Below are positions 1 to 12,200 of a stretch of 64,000 bases of DNA, piece by piece. This DNA is from Harpalus rubripes (lineage: Eukaryota > Arthropoda > Insecta > Coleoptera > Carabidae). Under the pieces are notes generated by a model. It was not told where the DNA came from. It did no database searches and saw only the letters and a program-made list of their open reading frames with translations. The number at the start of each line of letters is the position of its first letter. Positions within the stretch are counted from its first letter, which is position 1. The stretch is from NCBI GenBank assembly GCA_963082715.1, contig OY720455.1, forward strand, positions 63,791,765 to 63,855,764. Reading direction: 5' to 3'. Both the position numbers and the translations under genes were made by a program.

Positions 1-78
1 ATATCAAGTTTTGTTAATAAATATGTTAAAAATAAGCAACACATTCCTAACAGATTTTGCATAATGGACTACTTGCGT

Positions 79-1005
79 GCAATTTTTTACCTCCCGCTAC
101 ACTTGGTAAGGGTTGTATAGGGATCGTGCTAAAAATCGCATATCGAGATTTTAGTAAATGGGCACGTTTTAAGGTCCCTAGAATCCAATTTTGACATTTT
201 CACGATGATGTCTGTGTGTATGTGTGGATCCTCCACTCTAACTCAAATACTATCATTCAGAAAATTTTGAAACCTTGTATTTCGAACTTTTTCTGTAATG
301 GAAAGAGCCCATACGATTTTGGTGTAAATCGGATAACCGGAAATGGCACTTTACTAGAAGCTTCTTCGAAAAATACCTTTAAATGTTATTTTTTCGAGAT
401 TAATGTTATTATCAAAATTAAAGATTATTCAATTTTCTACAGATTTGCATTAATACTTTTTCTATATATTTTATGGATAAATTTATAAAATCATCTATAA
501 ATCCCGGAGCCTACGCTTTAAACAAACAAAATTTGGTTACGCAGTTATTCAAATGTATGTAACTGACAGATAAATGTCACTGTTAAAGATCATTTCAAAT
601 TAGTAATAGCAACGTTTTAAAAAGAAAAAAAGTAAATACAACAATAGGAAAGGAAATCAATACAGTTTCCAGCATATGTAAATCTGTAGGTATGTATTTA
701 GAATAATAAAAATTAACGATTTGCAAAAATGTTTAAGCTAATTTTCATTTTTGGATCAGTGAATTCTATTTTATCCCGGTATTTAAAATTTAATCTTCAT
801 TTTATTATCAAAAAAGGTAGTTTCTTGGATTAGATTACACTATATTTTAAGAAATAAACTGCCAAAATTAGAGTAAAATTCGCTAATCCAAAAATAAGGA
901 TTAGCTTAATCTTTTTTGTGACTCGGGCGGTACATGGCGGGAGGTATTGTGTTGGCCACACCAGATTTTTTATTTCATATTTTGGAAGAGACGATAAAAA
1001 CTTGC
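79..1005 (+). repeat. Dispersed repeat 1 ('CCGGTT/TACCTCCCGC' family), near-complete copy
   Basis: It begins near TTTTTACCTCCCGC and ends near GGCGGGAGGTATTGTG followed by TTGGCCACACCAGATTT. The termini form a short inverted repeat (TACCTCCCGC / GCGGGAGGTA). It is colinear with 11478-12893 over most of its length. Motifs shared by the whole family are TTCCGGTTTATC-type blocks, ATCGGATAACCGGAAATGGC and ACGATGATGTCTGTGTG. No protein is encoded. I cannot assign a superfamily; a non-autonomous DNA transposon is the simplest reading. Confidence 0.6.
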
Positions 1006-1946
1006 TACCCATATTTTTTCTTTTGACAAAATTTTCATTAATTGGCCAGAAAAAATTTAATGAAATTTGATTATTTAAATTACCGCCATTTATGACGTAG
1101 AATTACACCAAATTACGCTCCATATCAACGGCATGTGCGGGTAATTTAAACATGACAGACCACCTGTTTGACGTTTGAACAGTAGTTTGGAGGTTAATAT
1201 TTTAGTATGTCAAAATCCTGCTTAACAAAGTAAAATACGTAATAAAAGTAACAGAAACCACTCAAATTGTTACAGGTTACATTCTTAAATATTATGCTTC
1301 CCTTTCCCCGGTTCAAAGTAATGACGTCACAGAAAATGTTCTTTCTTAATTTAATAAAAAAACATATTTTAAACAAAATTTATATGTTTACATTCGTCCG
1401 ACTGTACAAAATTTTTATGTACTCAGTCTAAGTACAAATTTGAAATAAATTTCTGAAAAATATGAACCGAGTTTCTTATTCTGAATAATTTTATCCAAAC
1501 TCTCTTAACAATTTTGTTAGCAGTTAAAAGAGGCACTGCATGACTTGACATCTTTATAACCTACCAACTGGTGCACTCAACCATAAAGTCTCAAATGCGA
1601 ACAAAAAATTAAGAAAGGATTTCCGAGTAGGTCTCTGTAAAAAGTACGGAACTCTGTCGAAACCTAATAACTTATCATATTTTTTTTGCTAAAATCAGGA
1701 AGATCATCTCATTGTGTTTGCAACAATGCATGGTTTTTATGAGTATCCGTTGATGTTGATGCGTCCAACAATGACCGGCAGTGGCGTGCTTCCAGCAAGG
1801 TAACAGGGGGCTTGTTGAAGGTTTGGAATGGGAACCAAACGAAGCGTGAAAGTACGGACCTGTCGTAATCTACGACAATGGTTCCCAAACTTAACCAATC
1901 AATTTTATTTTATTTTATTTTAGACTACTGTAACAAGAATTTTGGT
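1006..1946. other. AT-rich intergenic sequence, nothing recognised
   Basis: No supported exon, RNA gene or repeat family member was found. Short open frames lack any recognisable motif. Confidence 0.4.
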
Positions 1947-2687
1947 ATGGTATGACTAGCGAATGAAAGTTGACGTTTAGATTATTTAATAGATGTGGTT
2001 TCTTTTGAAATTATTTCCCTATATTTGATTTGAAAAGAAATAAATAAAAATGAATAAATATATCATCACTGCATATTACCCATTGCTGGGTGTGTCAATC
2101 TGCTTTGTACGCAGATATCGGTAATGATGATGACATATTTGTACCGTGTGGGCGTTTACCAGGCGTCACCTCACGGGCACTCATTGCTGGCGTGGAGAGT
2201 GCACCACAGGGGTCAATTTTGTGCCATTTAAAATTCGAAATATTTGGCGTCGGTCGGGATCGAACCCGGTTCCCCAGATTCATGACCATACACTGACCCT
2301 TATGTATTCCATTACAGAAGAATAGAATTGTACTCAATACCAGGAGGCATTTAAAATGACCTTAGCAACAGGATTCGGGGATGTATTTAAAAAATTTAAT
2401 ACCGCAAATTCTAGTTCGTTCGTCTCAGGTGTAAGCAACCCTCGAGTCGGAATTACTGTTAGAGGAAATTAAAAATAATCCTATTTCATAGAATTGCCTA
2501 ACTAAATAGTTTAAAGATCAAAATATTTTGTTATAATCAACATAAACGAAAAATGTTTAAAATATTTTAAACACACCCCTGTTTTTGGTATTCAGTTACC
2601 CTATCGGCTATCTATTTTCAGCCAGACATAGTAATGTATTTCTAAAATAATTTAAACGTCAACTTACATTCGCTAGTCATACCATAC
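1947..2687. mobile_element. MITE with TIR TGGTATGACTAGCGAATGAA, carrying a SINE
   Basis: The left end TGGTATGACTAGCGAATGAA is matched by the inverted right end CATTCGCTAGTCATACCA. A second copy lies at 7600-8191. The left subterminal region continues as inverted sequence for about 100 bp, broken by the SINE at about 2042-2294. No transposase is present. Confidence 0.75.
2042..2300 (-). mobile_element. tRNA-derived SINE (minus orientation)
   Basis: On the minus strand a tRNA-like head includes a B-box GGGTTCGATCCCGACC (about 2254-2269). The body that follows ends GGTAATATGCAGTGATGA. A related body fragment lies at 13484-13600 (GTGGTGCACTCTCCATGCC, CACCCAGCAATGGGTAATAT). It interrupts the MITE 1947-2687, whose uninterrupted subterminal sequence can be seen in the copy at 7600-8191. 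Confidence 0.65.
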
Positions 2688-2813
2688 AAATGGGGTATGT
2701 GACAGAATCGAATTTCAATATATGTCATAAAATATATAAACTAACCACTAAAACTTCTCATTATAATAATCAAAACTAAACATTAGTTTGTAATAATATT
2801 GTTATTAGCAATT

Positions 2814-3348
2814 TTAAGTTTTGGAGAAGGGATATGTGACGTCATCATGGTAGGATCGTGGAAGAAGATAAACAGACTGAGACGGATGATGTAGTTTAGT
2901 TATAGATTAGTGTCGCGATTATGTTGTGGTAGGTTATGGCATTCTATCGTCTACAGACAATTCTGAGCCCCAACATCGGAATATAAATTGTGTAACCCAT
3001 GTTCGACTGGTTGTAGGACGGTTAAGCAAAATCAGATTAAAATCAGATCGTTAACCGAGTTCCTATGTCCAGCAAATTAGGCTCGTGTTACTAACGATAC
3101 GAATATCGCTAGCCTAATAATGCAAATAAATTTGCTACATTATTTTGAGCCTTTCGACTCTTGGTGGCTCCAAGAAATATCGTTGCCGAAACTGTGACTA
3201 GACGGGATACGGCCTTAGAGGCGTTCAGGCATAATCCCACGGATGGTAGCTTCGCACCACCGCCCGCTCGAGCGAATGCGTGAACCAAATGTCCGAACCT
3301 GCGGTTCCTCTCATACTGAGCAGGATTACTATCGCAACGACATGTCTT

Positions 3349-3388
<40 letters not shown>

Positions 3389-3553
3389 TAGCTCACGTTC
3401 CCTATTGGCGGGTGAACAATCCGACGCTTGACGAATTCTGCTTCGCAATGATAGGAAAGCCGACATCGAAGGATCAAAAAGCGACGTCGCTATGAACGCT
3501 TTCACGATCCTACCATGATGACGTCACGTATCCCTTTTCCAAACTTTAATTAA
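2814..3553. mobile_element. Inverted-terminal-repeat element carrying a 28S rRNA fragment
   Basis: The left end 2818-2860 (GGGATATGTGACGTCATCAT, GGTAGGATCGTG) is matched in inverted orientation by 3503-3547 (CACGATCCTACCATGATGAC, GTCACGTATCCC). The inverted repeats are about 43-45 bp with few mismatches and are bounded by TTAA-containing sequence on both sides. Between them is an rDNA-derived segment in minus orientation. No transposase is encoded, so it would be a non-autonomous element that captured rDNA. Confidence 0.75.
3100..3501 (-). rRNA. 28S rRNA 3'-region fragment (non-functional, inside an element)
   Basis: Read on the minus strand, this matches the conserved 3' part of eukaryotic 28S rRNA: GAACGTGAGCTAGGTTTAGA, CCGTCGTGAGACAGGTTAGT, TTTTACCCTACTGA, GATAGTAATCCTGCTCAGTA, GGAACCGCAGGTTCGGACAT and GCGAAGCTACCATCCGTGGG. 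The sarcin-ricin-adjacent GACAGGTTAGTTTTACCC block is intact. Substitutions in conserved positions (for example CGTCAAGCGTCGGATT in place of the usual CACCAAGCGTTGGATT) show it is not a working gene. The segment 2861-3100 may be further rDNA or spacer but is unassigned. Confidence 0.85.
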
Positions 3554-3674
3554 TCGATTTTAAAAAAATACGGGCATTTTATTGTTGTGTAAAAATAAAA
3601 AAAAGCAAAGTTTGATCACATACCTCATTATGGGTAAGGCATTTACTAACGAAGCTGACGATGTTTTCAATATA

Positions 3675-4346
3675 CAGGATGTTTCCTTTAAAACAACCAG
3701 CGCTTTTTTGGGCGAACTAATGACTTTAGAAAAAAATGTTATATACAAGAAATGATCAAAAACAAGGGGCTAATTTATTAATAAGAACAAACCGAAAATT
3801 CGATCAGTGGTTCTCAAACGGCAGAACAAAATTATATTTTTTAAATGGTATCCTATATAATTTTTTAGCCCATTAGATAGAGATTTTTTTTCTGATTTCA
3901 ACGATATAAATATTTTATAGGGTTGTATAACAATTATTTCGAGAAAAATGGTATTAAAAATAATGTTATAATATTACAATAAACTATATGCAATACATAC
4001 GTCTGTTGCCTAGTTACGCTAGTAGTAAATCCATTTTTTATTACATTATTTCTAGTTTTTAATATCAATTTTTTCGAAATAATTGTTATACAACCCTATG
4101 CTATATTTATATCGTTGAAATCAGAAAATAATATTCTATTTAAAGGGCTAAGAAATTATATAGGGTGCCATTTAAAAAAATATAATTTTGTTCTACCGTT
4201 TGAGAACCACTGGTTAAATATCCGGTTTGTTACTATTGATATATTATCCCCTTATTCTTGATCATTCTTGGTATAAAACATTTTTCTCTAAAGTTGTTAG
4301 TTCGCCCAAAAAAGCGCTGGTTGTTTTATTTAAAGGAAACATCGTG
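3675..4346. mobile_element. Large foldback element (~672 bp, arms ~330 bp)
   Basis: TA-CAGGATGTTTCC at the left is matched by GGAAACATCGTG-TA at the right, and inverted complementarity extends almost to the centre (CAACCAGCGCTTTTTTGGGC versus GCCCAAAAAAGCGCTGGTTG; CAGTGGTTCTCAAACGG versus CCGTTTGAGAACCACTGG). TA dinucleotides flank it. Length and design resemble the foldbacks at 49196-49889 and 57070-57761. No open frame spans it. Confidence 0.75.
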
Positions 4347-4369
4347 TATAGTTTGAGAATCACTGGTCT

Positions 4370-5280
4370 ACGTCGTCAGGTGCGACGAGTAGGCTAACAA
4401 TTGAGTAACGTAGCAGACTTGATTGGAGTTTGTGGGAGATATATATATATATATTTTTTGTTTGTATAATGTAAATAGGAGAACGTGATTTATCGGTTTG
4501 CTTTATTTGTGGGTATTATGTGTAGCAGTTTATGTAATAATAGAGAGTGTTTTAAACGTATGAGTCAGTTTTAGCATAGTCGCACAAATAATGGGAAAGG
4601 TCATAAGTTCAAATATTACTTCCAACAACTTCTTCTAGCTGAAACCCTATAAAATTATTGGTAGAGCTTAAAACTATATCATAGGGATTATTAAAGCTTT
4701 AAAAAACTTCTTACGAGTACTACTTTCAAGCCTTCTGCTATCGCCTTTCTGAAATTCAGAAAATAAAGAACTAACGAAAGTAAACTAATAGTTATTTATG
4801 TGTTAAGGGCAAAATTAAAATATTGTAGCACGAGAGAATGTTTAAAACTCGACGCGTAGCGGAGAAATTTAATTAATTTAATAATTTTGATTATGCCCGT
4901 GGTACATATAACGTTTTATTTTATTTTGATTGTCGAAATTCAAGAATTAAGGGTTGATCCTGTTCACGTCTGTAAATCTTACAGATCTGTAAATTTGTAA
5001 ATAATAAACAAAATCGTAACGAAACGAAACCTGCCACTCTTATACAGGGTGTTTGGCGTAAGTCCGGCACCAAGAATATTTCGTTTATCTTAAGAGATAC
5101 AAGAAAATGTTAATAAGCAAACAAACTGGACAAAGGGGCTCATAAGATGACCATAGTAGGAATTTTGAATCATTTCCGGTTTTAGAGGAAATGGGTACAA
5201 CTTTAAATCTAGCATAGGGAATCGGTATTTTTATATATTTTTTCAGAATGTACAAATTTTATACAGAAAGTTCCTTGCAA
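4370..5280. other. AT-rich sequence with one foldback-type terminus
   Basis: A TACAGGGTGTTTGGCGTAAG end occurs at 5044, typical of the foldback families in this window, but no matching right end was found. Short TA microsatellite at 4441-4455. Nothing else recognised. Confidence 0.35.
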
Positions 5281-5935
5281 AAGATTCTATTTCTTGTACA
5301 TTACCTTCCGGCAGTTGTATGTATTTTATACAAATTCCATACAGAAAGTTTCTAGCAAAAGATCCTATATTTCCAGTAAAATTATAACACAAACACACAT
5401 GTCAATTAATTGCACTTGACACTGACATCTTTCAATCATAATTTTCTTAATACAATGTAGCTGTTTCCATAGTTATAGCATAGCTGGCTAATTTATGAAA
5501 TTTAATTTCATTATCATTTTTTAACTCTATATCCATTTAATATGAAGTATAAAATGCAGTCAAATCGTATAGAGAATAAAATATTCTTTAATATTTATAA
5601 TAACGTTAAATGTGAAAAAATGATATTTAACATTGTTTTTTCAAGAAAAACTGTTAAAATCTATAAATGTGGGTACTTCCGGTTGACCAATTATAACCAA
5701 AATCTAATCAGTTCTTCATATGGATGTAACGAAGAGAAATATGAAAGAATTATAATTTTTGAAATTGTATTATGAGTTATCGCAGGGCAAATTTTTGTCA
5801 CACACACACACACACTCACACACACATACAGACATCATCGTAAAAATAGTAAAATCGTATTCTAGGGGCCCTAAAACATGCTTATTGATTAAAAACTCAT
5901 CACCGAATTTTTTGACCTAAAGGTGACGGAAGGTA
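5280..5935 (+). repeat. Dispersed repeat 1, partial copy ending just before the PEAK-like first exon
   Basis: It shares with 54505-55615 the blocks GTACTTCCGGTTGACCA, CATCATCGTAAAAATAGTAA, GCTTATTGATTAAAAACTCA and the end GGTGACGGAAGGTAAAAA. It contains a (CA)n run at 5799-5827. Its end lies about 45 bp before the acceptor of the first coding exon of the PEAK-like gene. Confidence 0.6.
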
Positions 5936-5981
5936 AAAATTGGTATCTCCATTATATCACTGACAATATTATTTCTTCCAG

Positions 5982-6279
5982 CATCTCTTTGAAGATGGCC
6001 TCCACCGTCTGCCACCGCTTCGTGCAGAACGCTTGGAAGAAAGAGCGGTGCTCCAACTGCTTCAAGTCCAAAGAGGAACATGTCAGTCTGAAGCGAGAAG
6101 CGCCGGTGTCGAGGAGGCCTTTGACTTCCAAGTCCCGGGGCATCATGAAGACGACGTCCACTGCCAGCAGAAGGAAGCGTACCGTTTCTTTCAAGGTCGA
6201 CCTTACGGAGGTTATAGGGTTCGGAGGGGAGGACTGGGAGGGTCCGGACGAGGAAGAGGAAGATGATGAAATGAATGAG
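5982..6279 (+). CDS. PEAK1: PEAK-like gene, first coding exon
   Basis: The splice acceptor is a TTCTTCCAG ending at 5981. After 13 nt of 5' UTR the ATG is at 5995 and the exon ends at a GTAAGT donor (6280). It encodes residues 1-95: MASTVCHRFVQNAWKK, then CSNCF, a basic Ser/Arg stretch, and an acidic tail rich in Glu and Asp. The acceptor before the ATG implies at least one upstream non-coding exon, which I could not locate. A dispersed-repeat copy ends about 45 bp upstream. Donor phase is 0. Confidence 0.85.
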
Positions 6280-9200
6280 GTAAGTAAATTATGTGTTACT
6301 TCTTGAACTTAAATTGTTATTGTTGATATTTTATTTTTTCTTTTACCGTAAACAACGTTATTCGACGTAATTTATGGGTAATTTCATTTTCACAACTATG
6401 AGCATCTTATTGTTCATTTTGTACAAGTTTATTATTAGTAAACTACAGAGAGTATACTTATAAAATAATGGTTTATTTTAAATTAGTTATGCGAAAAGAG
6501 TAAAGTTCATTAGCACTAGAATACTGTAAAACATAGAAATTTTTGTTATTGATAATGTAAATGTGAAAGTTTTCTTGTAATTAACAAAGCTGCTGCAATT
6601 AATTTTTCATCTTAATAATTGGAATCAATTAAGTTTCCATATTATAAAGACAGCATTGATTGCGGGGAACTAAAATTTTTATCATTTTATCAGGAAATAA
6701 TTTAAATGTTAATAATATATACAAAAACGTTTAAGTTATGGTATGGTTAATATATTCTTGTTTCCGATAGCTAAGAAGAACGTTTTAATAGCTGACTTAA
6801 TAACATGGATAATTTCTCTTTTAAATACGAGAACTGTTCTTTTAATTTTGCGCTTAATATAGTAACGTTTTTATTTATTTGGGTGACAATGACTATTACT
6901 ATGATTAAACAAATATTAAATACTAATTTAAGACTAGATTATTTATTTATTTATTTAAATAATTAACGCGACTATTTATTTTCACACTATTTATTTTTTG
7001 TGCAACCGGACGCGAAATTAGCATTTCGCAGCCGCAATACAGGCCGCGAAATGAAATTTCGTGACCGTTGTCATGGTAGCGGCCGCGAAATTAGGTAAAC
7101 AATCAATTTGACACTTGAGAATTGCACGGTTTTGTTTATCAAATGTTAATTCCATAGCCACCTTGAAAGCTAACTTTCTATTTACAATGAAACTGTTTAA
7201 AATTAATAAAATTTGTAATTACATATTTTTTACGGTTGCACAAAAAATATTGTGTACACCTTGTCCGCGAAATCCTTTAGCGCCCTCGAGATTGTCTTGC
7301 CTCGGCCGCAAGCGGCCTCGTCGACAATTTTTCCCTCAGTACGCTAAAGACTGATTTCGCGGCCTTGATATACAAATAACTATTACTGTACTCTCGTACT
7401 TTTATTTAACTAACTGTTCATTTATTACTACGCGATCCAATCTTAGACTGCCAGTATGTTGCGGGCTCTTGTAGATTGTTTACACGATATTTATATCACT
7501 ATATTTATGTTACTATTTATTTGTATCACTATTTATTTTGCTATTTACTTATATTCAACTGTCCGTATGTGGCAATTCTTCAGCACCAACTCGCTGTTAT
7601 GGTATGACTAGCGAATGAAAGTTGACGTTTAAATTATTTTATAGATGTGATTTCTTTTGAAACCCTAGAGAAGAATAGAATTGTACGAAATATTCAGCTA
7701 TGAAATTTTTGTAAGAACCATTTAAATACTGGACTAGAAAAGCACAAAAATACATTACTATGTCTGGCTGAAAATAGATGGCCGACTGGGATAACTGAAT
7801 ATCCAAACAGGGCTGCATTTAAAATATGTCAAACATTTTTAGTTTATGTTGATTATAACAAAATATTTTGATCTTTAAACTGTTTAGTTTGGCAATTCTG
7901 TGAAATAGGATTATTTTTAATTTCCTTTAACAGTAATTCCGACTTGAGGGTTGCTTACACCTGAGACGAACGAACTAGAATTTGCGGTATTAAATTTTTT
8001 AAATACATCCCTGAATCCTGTTGCTAAGGTCATTTTAAATGCCTCCTGGTATTAAGTACAATTCTAAATTTCTGTAATGGAATACATAAGGGTCAGTTTC
8101 CTTTCAAATCAAATATAGGAAATGTTTTCAAAAGAAAACCACATCTATTAAATAATCCAAACATCAATTTTCATTCGCTAGTCATACTATACTTTGCTCG
8201 TATACTCTAGCTTCCTAATATTCTTCAACACTACCGAGCATTCACACTATACCAGTAACTTCCCGAGTATTCCAACTTTACTAACAGAACTCCCACAGCC
8301 TCTGTATACACTACTGAGCCCCACAACCTCTGTACGGTTTTTTACTCGTCAGCTAACTCAGCTGATTATTTAACTATGTAACTGTGTATGTAACTAACTC
8401 TCGGGCATAGTTGCGCCCCTTTTTATAGCTGCCATTACCTTTTAGAGAGCTCTAGATTCTAGAATATATAGACCCCATAACAACAACGAATACAAAAGGT
8501 TCAGCAACCGAAAATAATACACACTTACAAAATTGACGACACACGCTAGAGCTAGATGTAAGATCTTACTTCCAAACATCCCCCACCCCCTCGTTGTCTT
8601 ACGTCCCTCCCCATAGTACTGTACATGTAATTCTGTCTGCATCTAATTATCTATTCTGATTTGTTTTGTTCGTTGTGGTTCTTAAAAATAAATTTAAAGT
8701 GAGAAAAGATGCCCGGGGCAACTTTTTTGTTTAATAATATTGAAAATTATACGATAATACAACTAAAACTATGGCTGGAGTGTAGAGGTGACAGTTTTTT
8801 GTTTGGAAGTCGTAACCATAGCAACCATTAGTTCTATGCTTTGTCGGTAGATGCGCTCGTGCAAATTGCAATTGTGTGTCTATAGGGCGCGAGCAGACAC
8901 GTGACTCGAGCAACCTTGAAGTGCTTAGAATCAGCTGATATGTGTGCGCGTGTCATTTTGACTTGAACAATGTCACTTTGACAAGACGACTGTTGTGACT
9001 TATTTAATGGTGCTATTCTGTACCGTTCTATAAGCTCTATAGGGCGCGAGCAGTCACGTGACTCGAGAGACCTTGACTTGCTTGGGATCAGCTGATTTGT
9101 GTGCGCATGTCATTTTGACAAGAATATTGTCAATTTGACAAGACCAATGTTTTGACATATTGATTTTGAATTGCTAAAATGTTAATGGGGTGTATTCTGT

Positions 9201-12200
9201 AAAAAATATGTTAATTTTAACATGCCTTTAAAAAATTATATTTTAACATGACTGTTAACAATAAATTCATTTTTTGGTATTCTCTACGCGAAAATTTGAC
9301 ACTGCTGTTAAAATCATAAATTTTAACATGCCTGTTAAAAACCAGAATGAAGTGATCAACAAGACAGAAAAAAGGCACGTCTTTGCTAAAGTAATGTAGT
9401 TAGTAACCATAACACAAATAAATAAACATGATAAAAAGAGTGAACAACTGTCAGTTTATATGTCACTTTGAAATTTTAGAAAACTTATCTGTCATTTTGA
9501 AATTTTAGAAAAACGAATGGATATAATGCTTCGGCAAATAAGTAAAAATCTGCTGCATAATCATGTCTCATTTTTAGGTTCCATATTAAAAATGAATTAC
9601 ATTGAAATTGTAAATTATTAAGTTATCATTAGGTATGTAAAATTTCTTCTTCTTGATCCTCAGAATTGACAATCCAAAATGTTAAGTTACGTTGGTTTGA
9701 CGAACAAGACAGGAATAAGCAATTTAATACCTACATTATAATAAAGAACTATGTTTTACGATACATCTAAATCGTGCTCTCGGTATACAATGGATCGGAT
9801 GACCGTAATTAAATAAATTACTTCGTAAAATAGTTATATATTTTATTAAATAACACCTAGATATTTTTTATATTCATCCATGGTATTGTTCTTTCGTTTT
9901 CTATTTCATTTTCATTAATTAGAAATGCAACATATTCAAATTCTGTGATAATTTTATTGTATAAACAGATGTTAAAATTTTAAAGGCATCGATTTGAATG
10001 ACGTTAAAATATACAGTTTTAACACGTAATTTTAACACGGGTGTTAAAATTTTAACAGAGTTGATAGTTACAGAATAGAAAATATATTTTAACAGCAAGT
10101 TTATTTTTAACATACTGTTTAAAATTAACAGTTTCCTTACAGAATACACCCCAATATTGTATAATTTTTAGACAGTAAAACACATGAAATTAAAAATAAT
10201 AACATTTTAGCAATTCAAAATCAAAATAAGTCAAAACATTGGACTTGTCAACATGACATTGTTCTTCTCAAAATGACATGCGCACACAAATCAGCTGATT
10301 CTAAGTACGTCAAGGTCCCTCGAGTCACGTGTCTGCTCGCGCCCTATTAAACACGACGCGACTCGTTTGTTAACGTCGCCCTGCTGCTCGCTCGATTACG
10401 TCATCGCTATACTTAGACGCTTGCTCAGCGCAGCGGCGGTGCTCACAAGTTACAATAAAATATTCGAAAGGAAACAATTTCAAAACCTTTTTTCATGTGT
10501 TTCTTTTGACAGCATCGACAGCGCTTCATTGGTCGACGTAAAACCCATTTCCCGCAATTTATTTTTGAGTCGTTGGGAGTCAGGTCGGGACTAAATGGTG
10601 GTTCGAATGGTTATTATGACGGAGTAAGAAAGAACTTAACTTAAAATTAAAATATCCCTGAATCAGCTAAAATTCTTGCCCCATTCTTTTTACAGTAGAA
10701 ACTGTAACTAATTTTACTTTGTCTTTCGTATTAGTCATCCGAAGACGATTGCCCATCCTCCACAGAAGAAGAGAAAGAAATAGATAAAATTACTAAAACC
10801 AATACTGAACATAACGCTAATATCACTGCCACTGCAACAGAACGTCGTCGTACATTCACTCAACTAATGCTAGGCCAACCTCAGAAAGATTCCGACGGGA
10901 AAAAACAAACCCTTTTAGTCAGTGTCACCCCATTCGGCCAAGAAGAAAACGAAAAAACACCCCCAAGACGTGTCAACAAATCCATTTCACACATACCTAT
11001 CGCTAAAAATAAGGAAATTCTCGCTGAAGCGCGCCCAAAAGTCGTCCTAACCTCATACTCGAAACATAAAGACCAAAGTGAGGTTATATCCACCAAGAAG
11101 GAAGCTAAAAATGAAACGGAAGTGATCAAACCACCCTTAGAAGTTAATTCCGTCGTTAAAACTAAAATAGAAACGAAACGAGAGGCAGTTCAAAGTCAGA
11201 AGGAGGAAAAGACAGTTGAAAAGATAAAACAACTGGAAGTAGAAACAATTGAACAAGAAACAAATGATGATTATGAAGTGGTAGAGACTGTCAATAATGA
11301 GATAAGTGTCACAGAAAGAAGAGAGATTGTGGAGAAAATAGAACTCGTGAAATCTGAACTTAAAGTACAACTTAGGTAAGGTGGAATCTTCTTTAGTTTT
11401 TCTTTAGTCATCAATTAGTGTTGATGTGTGAATGTGCAGCATTCAATAAGGTAAAAAATAAATAGTATGTAAATAGCTATTTTTACCTCCCGCTACCCTT
11501 GGTAAGGGAGGTATAGGGGCCGTGAAAAAAATCGCATATCGAGGTTTTGTATGTGTGGATCCTTCACTCTAACTCAAATACTATCATTCAGAAAATTTTG
11601 AAACCTTGTATTTCGAACTTTTTCTGTAATAGAAAGAGCCCATTATATTTTGGTGAAAATCGGATAACCGGAAATGGCACTTTACTAGAAGCCCAAAATA
11701 GTTTTTCTTCGAAAAATACCTTTAAATGTAATTTTTTCGAGATTATTATTATTATAAAAATTAAAGATTATTAAATTTTCAATAGATTTGCATTAATACT
11801 TTTTCTATATATTTTTTGGATAAATTTATAAAATTATCTATAATTTAAAACCCAGAGCCTACTCTTTAATAAATAAACAAAACGCAGTTATTCAAATGTA
11901 TGTAACTGACATAAATGTCACTATCAAAGAACTAATCATTTCAAAATAATATTCATAACGTTTTAAAAAGAAAAAGTAAATAGAACAATAGAAAAGGAAT
12001 TCAATACAGTTTCCAGCATACACTATTATTCACGAAAGATGACTATTCAAGGTCATTTGTTCGAAGAAAGAATATACATCACTTTATAGCAGTAGCTTAG
12101 CAACATTTTGTATTAGAAAGAGAAAGATTATTTGACCTATGTCTATTTAATTTATGTGGTATGACAGATATACGTAAATAGTGGCATTACTTTCTAATAC

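Larger units (their letters stand above)
6863..8460 (-). mobile_element. LTR-like block related to the solo LTR at 25.5 kb, with nested insertions
   Basis: It shares with 25543-26003 the start TAACGTTTTTATTTATTTGG, GTG, ACTATGATTAAACA, and runs of ATTTATTTATTT. Read on the minus strand it would end in CACCCAAATAAATAAAAACG like that LTR. It is interrupted by an inverted-repeat insert near 6991-7370 and by the MITE at 7600-8191. I could not fix the far boundary, and the target-site duplication is not clear. Confidence 0.4.

Noticed and set aside
3109..3375. 88-codon open frame on the minus strand
   Set aside because: It is a translation of 28S rRNA-derived sequence.
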